From Eubacterium sp. CAG:252 (GTDB taxonomy: Bacteria > Bacillota > Clostridia > Lachnospirales > Lachnospiraceae), in contig FR886335.1 of NCBI GenBank assembly GCA_000436535.1, forward strand, positions 1 to 16,031: a DNA stretch of 16,031 nucleotides. The letters are read 5' to 3'. Below the pieces are notes generated by a model. The model was not told where the DNA came from. It ran no database searches and saw only the letters and a program-made list of their open reading frames with translations. Numbering within the stretch: position 1 is the first letter of the stretch; each line of letters starts with the position of its first letter. Shown piece by piece: positions 7,234 through 14,596 of the stretch. Position numbers and translations under genes: made by a program.

Positions 7234-8571
7234 ATGAAAACTATAACCAAAAATATTAATATTAATAATTCAATGTGTATGGATAATAATCTTTTTTTTG
7301 ATATTGAAACAACAGGTTTCTCACGTACTGCATGCTTCTGCTATCTTATAGGTGCAGCCTACAGGAATAATGACAGTAACACCATCACTATAATCCAGTG
7401 GCTTGCCGAGTCAGATACCGATGAACCTGCATTGTTATCAGAATTTGCAAAGCTTACTGCTTCATTTTCTTTGCTCACACACTTTAATGGCGACAGCTTT
7501 GATATTCCATTTTTACAGAAACGTGCCGCTATACACAATATAGAGTTACACCTCGATAACTTAAGAAGTATCGACCTTTATAAGCATGCAAAGGGATTAA
7601 AGTCACTATTAAGACTTGAAAGCTATAATCAGAAGTCTGTTGAACATTTTCTTGGAATACACCGCGAAGATAAATATTCCGGAGGTGAACTTATTAAAGT
7701 ATATAAAGATTATGCTAAAAATGTACATACTCCTATTGAACATAATGAAGCCGAAAGGCTTCTGCTCCTTCATAACTTCGATGACATATGTGGTCTTTTA
7801 AAAGTTTCTGGTATATTAAGCTATAACAATATTATTAATAAAAGATTTACTTATAAAGATATGATGTATACTATATGCCAGTCGCAGGATATGTTACACA
7901 GTGCGGACAGTAACTGGCATAACTCTGCAATAGTCACATCAAACAACAGTACAACAACAAAAAACAGCTCCGCAACAAACAACATCACCACAGCAAAAAA
8001 TAGCACCACAACTAACAATATCTCCTCAACAAATAATATCAATAATAGTAATCATGCCTACATAACACTATCCTTCAGTCTTCCAGAAGAGGTGCCTGTG
8101 TCTGTTCTTTTAAAGGATGACGAATATGTATTAAGAGCCGAAAAGGATGTATTAAAGCTTAGACTTCCCGTTCTTACCGATACTCTTAAGTTTTTCTATG
8201 CCGACTACAGGAATTATTACTATCTTCCTTATGAGGACACTGCCATGCACAAGAGCGTTGCCGCCTATGTTGATGCTGAATGTAAAGTTAAAGCAACCAA
8301 AGAAACCTGCTACACTAAAAAGTACGCTGCTTTTATTATGCTGCCAGCTTATTCAGGCGATATGCCAGTCTTTAAAAGGGATTATAATGAACAGAATGTA
8401 TATCTTATGTTAGACTCCTCAGCAGAAGGTAAGACTATATCAGACTATAACACAGAAAGCATAAAAAATATGCTGCCTCTGGAATTAATCCATGAAGCAG
8501 CATATTCGATAATTACTTTTTTCTATAAAAGAACAACTCGTTATACTCATAACCAAGATCCTTATAGTTGA
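7234..8571 (+). CDS. YprB-like RNase H-fold exonuclease domain protein
   Basis: A 445-residue protein whose first 190 residues form a DEDD exonuclease-like domain. Visible are FDIETTGF with Asp23 and Glu25, HFNGDSFDIPFL with Asp90, and LLHNFDDICGL with His180 and Asp184, in the places of the four metal-binding acids and the general base. This is the pattern of the Bacillus YprB family (RNase_H_2). Length is slightly above the roughly 410 residues usual there. Residues about 227-275 are almost entirely Asn, Thr and Ser with few others, an insert with no domain character, after which ordinary sequence resumes. AAAGGA is 11 bases before the ATG. The last 59 bases overlap cheR on the other strand. 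Substrate unknown. Confidence 0.85.
   Translation: MKTITKNININNSMCMDNNLFFDIETTGFSRTACFCYLIGAAYRNNDSNTITIIQWLAESDTDEPALLSEFAKLTASFSLLTHFNGDSFDIPFLQKRAAIHNIELHLDNLRSIDLYKHAKGLKSLLRLESYNQKSVEHFLGIHREDKYSGGELIKVYKDYAKNVHTPIEHNEAERLLLLHNFDDICGLLKVSGILSYNNIINKRFTYKDMMYTICQSQDMLHSADSNWHNSAIVTSNNSTTTKNSSATNNITTAKNSTTTNNISSTNNINNSNHAYITLSFSLPEEVPVSVLLKDDEYVLRAEKDVLKLRLPVLTDTLKFFYADYRNYYYLPYEDTAMHKSVAAYVDAECKVKATKETCYTKKYAAFIMLPAYSGDMPVFKRDYNEQNVYLMLDSSAEGKTISDYNTESIKNMLPLELIHEAAYSIITFFYKRTTRYTHNQDPYS
8463..8505 (-). terminator. cheR terminator inside the opposing gene
   Basis: Minus strand: ATATGCTGC (8505-8497), a 20-base loop holding an inner TGGA/TCCA pair, then GCAGCATAT (8476-8468) followed by five T residues. 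It begins eight bases after the cheR stop and lies entirely in the coding sequence of the convergent YprB-like gene. Confidence 0.75.
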
Positions 8572-9292
8572 TAATCTGTTCTGTATTACCAACAAATAAG
8601 CAGCCGCCCTGTACTAATGACTTGTTGAACTTCTTGTATATATCAACCTTAGCATCTTCTGTGAAGTATATAAGTACATTTCTGCAAACGATAAGATGAC
8701 AGCCCTGTGGGTATGAATCCTTTAACAGGTTAGACTTCTTAAACTCAACACATTTCTTAATATCATCTGATATCTTAAAGTACTTGTCACCCATCTTCTC
8801 AAAGTACTTATTCTTGTATTCATCTGGCAGTCCCTTAAGGCTGTTAGCTGAATACACACCATCCTTAGCCTTTTCAAGTACCTGATCATCTATATCTGTA
8901 GCATATATCTTAATATCTCTCATAGGAACTTTCTTTGCAAGTACCATAGCTAAAGAATATGGCTCATCTCCTGTTGAGCAGGCTGCACTCCATATCTTAA
9001 GTCTTGTACCAAACTTACTTATAAGCTCTGGAAGAATAATATTCTCAAGCTTCTGCCAGAGTGCCGGATTTCTGTAGAACTCTGATACATTGATAGTAAG
9101 ATAGTTGACGAACTCATCAAGCAGCTTGGAATCTGTCTTGATAGCCTTACTATAGCTGTCGTATCCATTATACTTATTCCTTGCAATAAGTGTATCAATT
9201 CTTCTTTTCATCTGCTTTTCCTTATAGGCATTAAGGTCTATACTTGTAAGATCGAACACATACTTTTTAAATTCTTCGTAATTATTTATCAT
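8513..9292 (-). CDS. cheR: CheR-type protein-glutamate methyltransferase
   Basis: CheR methylates glutamates of chemoreceptors using S-adenosylmethionine. The 259-residue protein has the N-terminal helical CheR domain (MKRRIDTLIARNKYNGYDSY), the VSEFYRN segment (69-75), the SAM-binding motif SAACSTGDEPYSLA (102-115), the acidic ATDID (131-135), and CRNVLIYF (203-210), all hallmarks of the family. I chose the ATG at 9292, with GAGGAA seven bases before it; the in-frame start at 9325 lacks a site. No cheB, cheA or receptor gene is adjacent, so it is a lone gene with its own promoter and terminator. It implies that the organism has chemotaxis receptors elsewhere and is probably motile. No C-terminal extension is present. 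Confidence 0.95.
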   Translation of the reverse strand: MINNYEEFKKYVFDLTSIDLNAYKEKQMKRRIDTLIARNKYNGYDSYSKAIKTDSKLLDEFVNYLTINVSEFYRNPALWQKLENIILPELISKFGTRLKIWSAACSTGDEPYSLAMVLAKKVPMRDIKIYATDIDDQVLEKAKDGVYSANSLKGLPDEYKNKYFEKMGDKYFKISDDIKKCVEFKKSNLLKDSYPQGCHLIVCRNVLIYFTEDAKVDIYKKFNKSLVQGGCLFVGNTEQIINYKDLGYEYNELFFYRKK

Positions 9293-9356
9293 TTTAATTC
9301 CTCTGTTCTTTCCGCAACTAACCACGTATACGTTGCTTTACCTATATCTTGTTAAT

Positions 9357-9385
9357 AGTTTATCATACTCGCATAAATGTGTCAA
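9357..9385 (-). promoter_or_regulatory. Promoter of cheR
   Basis: Minus strand: a perfect TTGACA (9385-9380), a 17-base spacer and TAAACT as -10 (9362-9357). The untranslated leader would be about 60 bases. Confidence 0.75.
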
Positions 9386-9402
9386 AGGTTACGAATATTT
9401 GT

Positions 9403-9431
9403 TTGTACATTTTATGATTTTTAATTATAAT
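9403..9431 (+). promoter_or_regulatory. Candidate promoter at the left edge of the structured element
   Basis: TTGTAC, a 17-base spacer and a perfect TATAAT at 9426-9431. The -35 matches only TTG. A start near 9438 would put the GGGTCAAAAG arm at the very 5' end of the RNA. The promoter is divergent from that of cheR and would drive the structured element and ylmH. Confidence 0.5.
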
Positions 9432-9622
9432 GATACCAGGGTCAAAAGGTCTAAACCCACATGAGCTTGCTCATAGGTGGGTGAATTACCTTGGGACCCG
9501 CCCCAATATGAGCATAAAAGTGGGATGATAGTCCCACGATATGCGAATATTGGGGAGAATTGTGAGAGTGCGCAGCACGGAACAATTCATAGGTATCATA
9601 GTTGGGGGCTTTTGACCCCAAC
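9430..9622 (+). ncRNA. Multi-hairpin structured element before ylmH, family unknown
   Basis: Nearly every base lies in an inverted repeat. ATGATACC (9430-9437) pairs with GGTATCAT (9592-9599) and encloses three long hairpins. Hairpin 1 (9439-9499) is built from GGGTC/GACCC, AAGGT/ACCTT, ACCCAC/GTGGGT and ATGAGC/GCTCAT. Hairpin 2 (9501-9555) is built from CCCCAATAT/ATATTGGGG, GCAT/ATGC and GTGGGA/TCCCAC. Hairpin 3 (9557-9588) is built from GAATTGT/ACAATTC and GTGC/GCAC. A fourth hairpin, GTTGGGG/CCCCAAC (9601-9622), follows. Internal loops read as GA/GA and GAGA/GGA on the plus strand, which suits sheared G-A pairs and points to a plus-strand RNA. It ends 45 bases before the ylmH ATG. It could be a leader RNA, a free-standing RNA, or a dispersed palindromic repeat. 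The structure is certain; the role is not. Confidence 0.6.
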
Positions 9623-9667
9623 ATCTTATAATAATACTTAAAATACTCCCGAAAGGATACCACACAT

Positions 9668-10423
9668 ATGAATGAAGATGAATTATTAAAACGAAAAGTG
9701 CTTGATACCGCTAATCAGGCATTTCACCACAACATATATACCTACACAAATTTTCTTAGTATAAGCGAACTGGCAGTTGTCACCTCATTTAAAAAGGAAT
9801 TATCTTTTATACGTTATGATATATATGGCGGCAATTCTGTATGCGAACGCCAGCTTATCCGCTTTGGCTCACCTGAGGACTATGGCTATGATGCCGGTTA
9901 TCCCATAACTACATTAAAGATAAGCCCTCTTTCTGTTAAGTTTGCCGAGAAGCTTGAACATCGTGATTATCTTGGTGCACTTATGAACCTTGGCATTGAA
10001 CGTGAGCTCATAGGTGATATCATAATAAAAGATTCTGATGCGTATATATTCTGCATATCACATATCGCTGACTATATATGCGATAATCTTGATACTATAA
10101 GACACACCCATATCCACTGTTCTGTCTGTGAAGAGGATGTTCCTGCCTTAAAGCCTGAGCTTGAGGATATACGTATAATAGCAGCTTCTCCCCGTATAGA
10201 TGCTGTTGTCGCCTCCATAACAAAGCTTTCAAGAAGTAATTCCAACGAGCTGTTCTCCTCTAAGAAAATATATGTAAATGGGCAGTGTATAGAAAATAAG
10301 AGTGCTCACTTAAAACCAGATGATATTCTTATAATCCGTGGCACTGGAAAGTTCATATATGTTGGGGATGAAAGTGAAACAAGAAAAGGACGCACTTACC
10401 TCACCCTCAAAAGATATATTTAA
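9668..10423 (+). CDS. ylmH: YlmH-type S4-domain RNA-binding protein
   Basis: A 251-residue protein with the YlmH layout: an N-terminal region of about 75 residues (FLSISELAVV, then IRYDIYGGNSVCERQLIRFG), a middle domain with HRDYLGALMNLGIERELIGDIII (the best-known YlmH signature), and a C-terminal S4 RNA-binding domain (about 180-240) with IYVNGQCIENKSAHLKPDDILIIRGTGKF. YlmH is associated with cell division clusters in Gram-positive bacteria and has been linked to rescue of obstructed 50S subunits. Here it stands alone, away from any division genes. AAAGGA lies ten bases before the ATG at 9668. It is preceded by the structured element and ends at a terminator shared with the convergent rpsA. 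Confidence 0.93.
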   Translation: MNEDELLKRKVLDTANQAFHHNIYTYTNFLSISELAVVTSFKKELSFIRYDIYGGNSVCERQLIRFGSPEDYGYDAGYPITTLKISPLSVKFAEKLEHRDYLGALMNLGIERELIGDIIIKDSDAYIFCISHIADYICDNLDTIRHTHIHCSVCEEDVPALKPELEDIRIIAASPRIDAVVASITKLSRSNSNELFSSKKIYVNGQCIENKSAHLKPDDILIIRGTGKFIYVGDESETRKGRTYLTLKRYI

Positions 10424-10509
10424 TTCATCATTACTACACTTCAAAACAAAATTTTGCTATCAACAACTTAACATTTCCCCACGTTTTTGCCAAAAAGCCA
10501 CATATCAAA

Positions 10510-10537
10510 GAAACCTGATGCTTTCACATCAGGTTTC
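10510..10537. terminator. Shared bidirectional terminator of ylmH and rpsA
   Basis: GAAACCTGATG (10510-10520), a six-base loop and CATCAGGTTTC (10527-10537): a perfect 11-pair stem between two convergent genes. On the minus strand the stem runs into TTTG; on the plus strand a T-rich stretch follows after about ten bases. It is the only strong hairpin in this 136-base gap. Confidence 0.75.
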
Positions 10538-10559
10538 CAATATTGGTTTTATTTAATTA

Positions 10560-11648
10560 TTATTCCTCTGTCTGAGCTTCTTCCTGCTCTGCTGAGTCAT
10601 CTAATAAAGCTTTCATGCTTAAGCTAATCTTCTTCTCAGCTTCGTTAAGGTCAACAACCTTAGCTGTAACTTCCTGGCCAATCTTTAATACATCTTCTGG
10701 CTTGTTGATGTGTTCTCTTGATATCTGAGATACATGAAGTAATGCATCAATACCATCTTCAAGCTGAACAAAAGCACCAAAGTCTGTCATTCTTGCTACC
10801 TTACCAGTAACAACATTACCTATAGCATACTTTGTAGATGCATCATTCCAAGGATTCTGGTCTGGATACTTAACTGAAAGTGCAATCTTATCGCCATTGA
10901 TTTCCTTGATGAAACATTTAACTGAGTCGCCAACCTTGTATACCTTCTTAGGATTCTCTGTTCTTCCCCAAGACATCTCTGAGATGTGAAGAAGTCCATC
11001 AACTCCACCAAGGTCGATAAATGCACCAAAGTCTGTTACATTCTTAACTGTACCTTCGATTGTATCTCCTTCCTTAATCTTAGAAAGAAGTTCTTCCTGT
11101 GCAGCCTTCTTAGCTGCAACGATGAGCTGCTTGCAGTCACCGATAACTTTTCTGTTCTTTGGGTCGTATTCTGTTAATACAAATGTTACTTCCTTGCCAG
11201 CGTAATCTGAGAAATCCTTTACATAAGAATCTGAAACAAGGCTTGCTGGAATAAATACTCTTGTTTCATCAACAACAACTTCAAGACCACCCTTGATAAC
11301 TCTTGTTACTGTTGCTGTTACAGGTTCATTGTTATTAAATGCTTCTTCAAGCTTCTTGCTTCCGTTATCGGCAACAAGCTTTCTATATGTAAGAAGTACC
11401 TGACCTTCGCCATCGTTAAGCTTAAGAACCTTAGCCTTCATCTCATCACCAACAGAAACAACTGTTGTAAGATCAAGTCCTGGCTGTGATGAATATTCAC
11501 TTCTTGTGATAATACCATCAGCCTTATAGCCTATGTTAAGGACAATCTGGTCTTCTTTAACTGCTATAACAGTGCCATCAACAACTTCTCCTGTATGAAT
11601 TTCCTTCCACTCTTCGTTAGCTAACATCTCTGCAAAATTCTCTGACAT
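10560..11648 (-). CDS. rpsA: Ribosomal protein S1-like protein with four S1 domains
   Basis: A 362-residue protein with four consecutive S1 (OB-fold) RNA-binding domains: about 8-82 (GEVVDGTVIAVKEDQIVLNI), 96-160 (weaker, VTATVTRVIKGGLEVVV), 180-250 (GDTIEGTVKNVTDFGAFIDL, ending GLLHISEMSW) and 265-335 (GNVVTGKVARMTDFGAFVQL, ending ALLHVSQIS). The C terminus is acidic (EQEEAQTEE). Firmicute S1 homologues are shorter than the six-domain proteobacterial S1, as here. I chose the ATG at 11648, since GAGGAGG lies nine bases before it; an upstream TTG at 11666 is itself part of that site. It overlaps the end of ispH by 32 bases in another frame and is the last gene of the cmk-ispH-rpsA cluster. Confidence 0.95.
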   Translation of the reverse strand: MSENFAEMLANEEWKEIHTGEVVDGTVIAVKEDQIVLNIGYKADGIITRSEYSSQPGLDLTTVVSVGDEMKAKVLKLNDGEGQVLLTYRKLVADNGSKKLEEAFNNNEPVTATVTRVIKGGLEVVVDETRVFIPASLVSDSYVKDFSDYAGKEVTFVLTEYDPKNRKVIGDCKQLIVAAKKAAQEELLSKIKEGDTIEGTVKNVTDFGAFIDLGGVDGLLHISEMSWGRTENPKKVYKVGDSVKCFIKEINGDKIALSVKYPDQNPWNDASTKYAIGNVVTGKVARMTDFGAFVQLEDGIDALLHVSQISREHINKPEDVLKIGQEVTAKVVDLNEAEKKISLSMKALLDDSAEQEEAQTEE

Positions 11649-12489
11649 TAGTATAAACCTCCTCAATGATATTGTTCGGGGTAGATGCCCCAGCTGTAAT
11701 ACCTATGCTGTTTACCGAATCCAGACTATGTAAGTCCAGATCTTTTAGAGTTTGAATGTAAAATGTATTCTCACATTCGCCTTTACAAATCTCATACAGT
11801 TTTCTTGTATTAGAACTACTCTTGTCACCGATGACAATCATTGCATCAACTTTGTGTGCAATATGTCTTGCCTCGGTCTGACGTTCCTCTGTGGCATTAC
11901 AAATAGTATTTTTAATAGTAATATTGTAACCCTTTTTCCCTATAATTTCAACTAATTCTTTAAATTTATTGTAATTAAATGTCGTCTGGGATACAATTAT
12001 TACCTCTTTTTGTCCATCAACCTGTAATTTCTCAGCTTTTTCTACTGAATCGACCACCATAACGGGACTATGTGACCATCCCATTATGCCCTCAACTTCC
12101 GGATGCTTTTCATTGCCGATTATAATTATCTGCTTTCCTTTAGCACTTTCTTCTTCTACTATACGATGAATTTTTAATACAAATGGACATGTTGCATCAA
12201 CTATCTCATAATTCTTACTTCTGATACTGTCGTATACACTCTTTGATACCCCGTGAGACCTTATAATAACTGTAGCATTACCATCAACCCCAGTATCAAT
12301 ATCAGAGATATCCGATATAGCCTTAACACCTTTGCTCTCAAGGTCCTTTACAACCTCTTCGTTGTGAATGATAGGTCCATACGTGTATACATTTTTCTTA
12401 TCTGTTCGTTCATACACTGTATCAACAGCTCTGTGAACACCAAAACAAAAACCTGCTGACTTAGCAAGGATAACTTTTTTTTCTGCCAT
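11617..12489 (-). CDS. ispH: 4-hydroxy-3-methylbut-2-enyl diphosphate reductase
   Basis: IspH catalyses the last step of the methylerythritol phosphate pathway, making isopentenyl and dimethylallyl diphosphate with a [4Fe-4S] cluster. The 290-residue protein shows the three cluster Cys in AGFCFGVHRA, DATCPFV and TICNATEERQ, the substrate His residues in IIRSHGVS and GNEKHPEVEGI, and the C-terminal ITAGASTPNNIIEEV. The ATG at 12489 has AAAGG eight bases before it. It follows cmk by 54 bases and shares its last 32 bases with rpsA. The codons for the conserved Glu-Glu-Val are also the rpsA ribosome binding site. Fused IspH-S1 proteins are known in some Clostridia; here the two genes are separate and out of frame. 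Confidence 0.97.
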   Translation of the reverse strand: MAEKKVILAKSAGFCFGVHRAVDTVYERTDKKNVYTYGPIIHNEEVVKDLESKGVKAISDISDIDTGVDGNATVIIRSHGVSKSVYDSIRSKNYEIVDATCPFVLKIHRIVEEESAKGKQIIIIGNEKHPEVEGIMGWSHSPVMVVDSVEKAEKLQVDGQKEVIIVSQTTFNYNKFKELVEIIGKKGYNITIKNTICNATEERQTEARHIAHKVDAMIVIGDKSSSNTRKLYEICKGECENTFYIQTLKDLDLHSLDSVNSIGITAGASTPNNIIEEVYTNVREFCRDVS

Positions 12490-12543
12490 ATTTATTACCT
12501 TTAATTCTGCACTCTGTATCTTCTGACACTTCTATTGATAATA

Positions 12544-13218
12544 TTACTTGTTCTTTACAGCATTATCGATAATATCCCTCATAGCTGCAACAACCTGCTC
12601 TATATTCATATCAGATGTATCAAGCAACACTGCATCTTCTGCCTGCTTAAGAGGTGATATTTCCCTGTGCATATCCTGATAATCTCTCTTTTCAATATCT
12701 TCCTTTATAGCTGATAAGTCACACTGCTCACCCTTAGCCACAAGTTCATCATATCTTCTTTTAGCCCTTGCATCTGAACTTGCTGTAAGATATATTTTAA
12801 CAAATGCATCTGGAAGCACTGTTGTTCCTATATCTCTTCCGTCCATAACCACGTCAGTAGTCTTTGCAAGCTCTCTCTGAAGCTCTACAAGCTTGCTTCT
12901 TACTTCCTTATACTTAGAAGTCTTAGATGCCATATTGCCTGTTTCTTCTGTTCTTAAAAGCCCTGTAACATTTTCACCGTTAAGGATTACCTGCTGTTCA
13001 CCATTCTGATATTCTATCTTTATATCAACATTTTTGACAGCCTCATTGATAGCACTCTCATCCTCAGGATTAACCTTATTCTTACTGAAATATACTGCCA
13101 TTGCCCTATACATAGCGCCTGTATCTACATATATATATCCCATTTCCCTGGAAATGAGCTTTGCTATTGTACTTTTTCCAGCTCCTGCTGGTCCATCTAT
13201 TGCTACTGAATATGCCAT
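12544..13218 (-). CDS. cmk: Cytidylate kinase
   Basis: Phosphorylates CMP and dCMP to the diphosphates with ATP. The 224-residue protein has the P-loop GPAGAGKST (9-17), the YVDTGAMYRAMA segment that starts the nucleotide-binding region, VMDGRDIGTTVLPDA, and the Arg-rich lid DARAKRRYDELVAKG. Length is usual for the family. The ATG at 13218 is preferred, because GGAG lies seven bases before it, while the ATG two codons upstream is only one base from that site. It is the first gene of the cmk-ispH-rpsA cluster. An extended -10 promoter overlaps the stop codon of the preceding gene. Read-through from the flavoprotein gene is also possible, since no terminator is seen in the gap. Confidence 0.97.
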   Translation of the reverse strand: MAYSVAIDGPAGAGKSTIAKLISREMGYIYVDTGAMYRAMAVYFSKNKVNPEDESAINEAVKNVDIKIEYQNGEQQVILNGENVTGLLRTEETGNMASKTSKYKEVRSKLVELQRELAKTTDVVMDGRDIGTTVLPDAFVKIYLTASSDARAKRRYDELVAKGEQCDLSAIKEDIEKRDYQDMHREISPLKQAEDAVLLDTSDMNIEQVVAAMRDIIDNAVKNK

Positions 13219-13305
13219 AACCATTCTCCACTTCTATATTTGCTTTTAATTTTCTGCTTTTATATTTATTAGCAAAATATTTTTTATGCATTTACATTAT
13301 TACGT

Positions 13306-13314
13306 ATTATATCA
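13306..13314 (-). promoter_or_regulatory. Extended -10 promoter for the cmk cluster
   Basis: Minus strand TGATATAAT, a full extended -10 motif (TG, one base, TATAAT). Its TGA is the stop codon of the flavoprotein gene. No -35 match is seen at the usual spacing, as is common for extended -10 promoters. The leader to cmk would be about 80 bases. Confidence 0.5.
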
Positions 13315-14571
13315 GAAAATGTGTGTTGCCGCCGCATAAGCACTTGACCACGCCACCTGAAGATTAAAACCACCTGTAACGGCATCAACATCAAGCACCT
13401 CACCTGCAAAGTACACACCTTTTACAAGCTTTGACTCCATAGTTGACGGATTAATCTCCTTCACATTGACACCGCCCTGTGTGATAATCGCTTCATTAAA
13501 GCCCCTTGTTCCTGTGATTATCATTTCAAGATTTTTGATAAGATGAACAAGTCTTAATCTTTCCTGCTTTGTTATCTCATTGACCTTTTTATCTTTATTA
13601 ATATCACTAAGCCTTACTATTACAGGTATCAGCTTCTTAGGAAGCAGCTTATCAAGTGAATTGCGGTATGCCTTGTTCTTTTCTTCCGAGAAGTCCCTTA
13701 ATATTCTCTCATCAAGCTGCTCTTCTGACAATGCCGGCTTTAAGTCTACTATAAGCTTAAGCGGTCTTTTTCTTAATATTGCTGTCGTATAGCTGCTACC
13801 ACTAAGAATAACAGGACCGCTCACACCGAAATGTGTAAAAAGCATTTCGCCAAAGTCACAGTATACTTCCTTTTTATTATCTTTTATGCTTATAGATATG
13901 TTCTTAAGACTAAGACCCATAAGCTCAGAAGCCCACTCTTCCCTTATCGTAAGTGGAACAAGCGCCGGAATAACCGGAGTGACCGTATGTGACAGGCTCT
14001 TTGCAAATCTGTAGCCGTCACCTGTCGAGCCCGTACTTGAATATGAATTACCACCTGTGGCGATTATGCAGTCATCAGCTTTCAATGTCTGTTTCTTATC
14101 AGAAGACAGTTCCCTGTACTTAACACCGCTAAACCTCTTAACGCCATCCTCTGGCTCTTCTGTCAGCACCTCAAGAACTTCTGTGTTAAGCAGGACATTG
14201 ACCTTAAGCTTACGCATTTCCCTTGCAAGTGCTGATATGACGTCTGAGGAATGGTCAGACTCTGGAAAACATCGGTTGCCTCTTTCTATCTTAAACTTAA
14301 GTCCAAGTTCATCAAAGAAACCCATAACATCATAGTTTGAAAATCCTTTAAATGCGCTGTACATAAACTTAGGATTAGTTACAACACTCTGTCTTATATC
14401 CTCTTCATCACCTGCATTGGTAAAGTTACATCTGCCTTTACCCGTTATAAAAAGCTTCTTTCCAAGCTTTTCGTTCTTTTCCATAAGTGTAACACTATGC
14501 CCGTTTCTTGCCGCCATAATGGCAGCCATCATTCCGGCAGCACCACCACCTATTATTATAACACTGCTCAT
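13312..14571 (-). CDS. FAD-dependent oxidoreductase of the BaiN/HI0933 family
   Basis: A 419-residue flavoprotein. The N terminus has the dinucleotide-binding VIIIGGGAAGMMAA (about 4-17), followed by LMEKNEKLGKKLFITGKGRCNFTNA, the signature of the HI0933-like family. A C-terminal FAD motif reads GVYFAGEVLDVDAVTGGFNLQVAWSSAYAA. In the middle are CIIATGGNSYSSTGSTGDGY and PALVPLTI, also typical. BaiN, the named member, acts on bile acid intermediates, but most of the family has no known substrate, and nothing here suggests bile acid genes. The start at 14571 has AAAGGAT six bases upstream. It follows the ThyX-like gene by 25 bases, so the two are probably co-transcribed. Family call firm, substrate unknown. 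Confidence 0.93.
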   Translation of the reverse strand: MSSVIIIGGGAAGMMAAIMAARNGHSVTLMEKNEKLGKKLFITGKGRCNFTNAGDEEDIRQSVVTNPKFMYSAFKGFSNYDVMGFFDELGLKFKIERGNRCFPESDHSSDVISALAREMRKLKVNVLLNTEVLEVLTEEPEDGVKRFSGVKYRELSSDKKQTLKADDCIIATGGNSYSSTGSTGDGYRFAKSLSHTVTPVIPALVPLTIREEWASELMGLSLKNISISIKDNKKEVYCDFGEMLFTHFGVSGPVILSGSSYTTAILRKRPLKLIVDLKPALSEEQLDERILRDFSEEKNKAYRNSLDKLLPKKLIPVIVRLSDINKDKKVNEITKQERLRLVHLIKNLEMIITGTRGFNEAIITQGGVNVKEINPSTMESKLVKGVYFAGEVLDVDAVTGGFNLQVAWSSAYAAATHIF

Positions 14572-14596
14572 CTATATCCTTTCAACTGCCCTAATA

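Noticed and set aside
7851..8042. A Val/Leu/Phe-rich small open frame on the minus strand
   Set aside because: It is the complement of the Asn/Thr/Ser-rich codons of the YprB-like gene. The hydrophobic look comes from GTT/GTT-type complements, and no binding site is present.
9601..9640. An intrinsic terminator at the end of the structured element
   Set aside because: The GTTGGGG/CCCCAAC hairpin is followed by ATCTTATAATAA on the plus strand, with no T-run, so termination there is unlikely.
9451..9663. A 70-codon open frame on the minus strand across the structured element
   Set aside because: It runs through the inverted repeats, has no ribosome binding site at a suitable distance, and its composition follows the hairpin arms. 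It is a by-product of the element, though such frames may be annotated as hypothetical proteins.
10338..10556. A small plus-strand open frame after ylmH
   Set aside because: It overlaps the end of ylmH in another frame, crosses the shared terminator and has no binding site.
10560..12489. A fused IspH-S1 protein
   Set aside because: The frames differ, IspH has its own stop at 11617, and rpsA has its own strong binding site and ATG.
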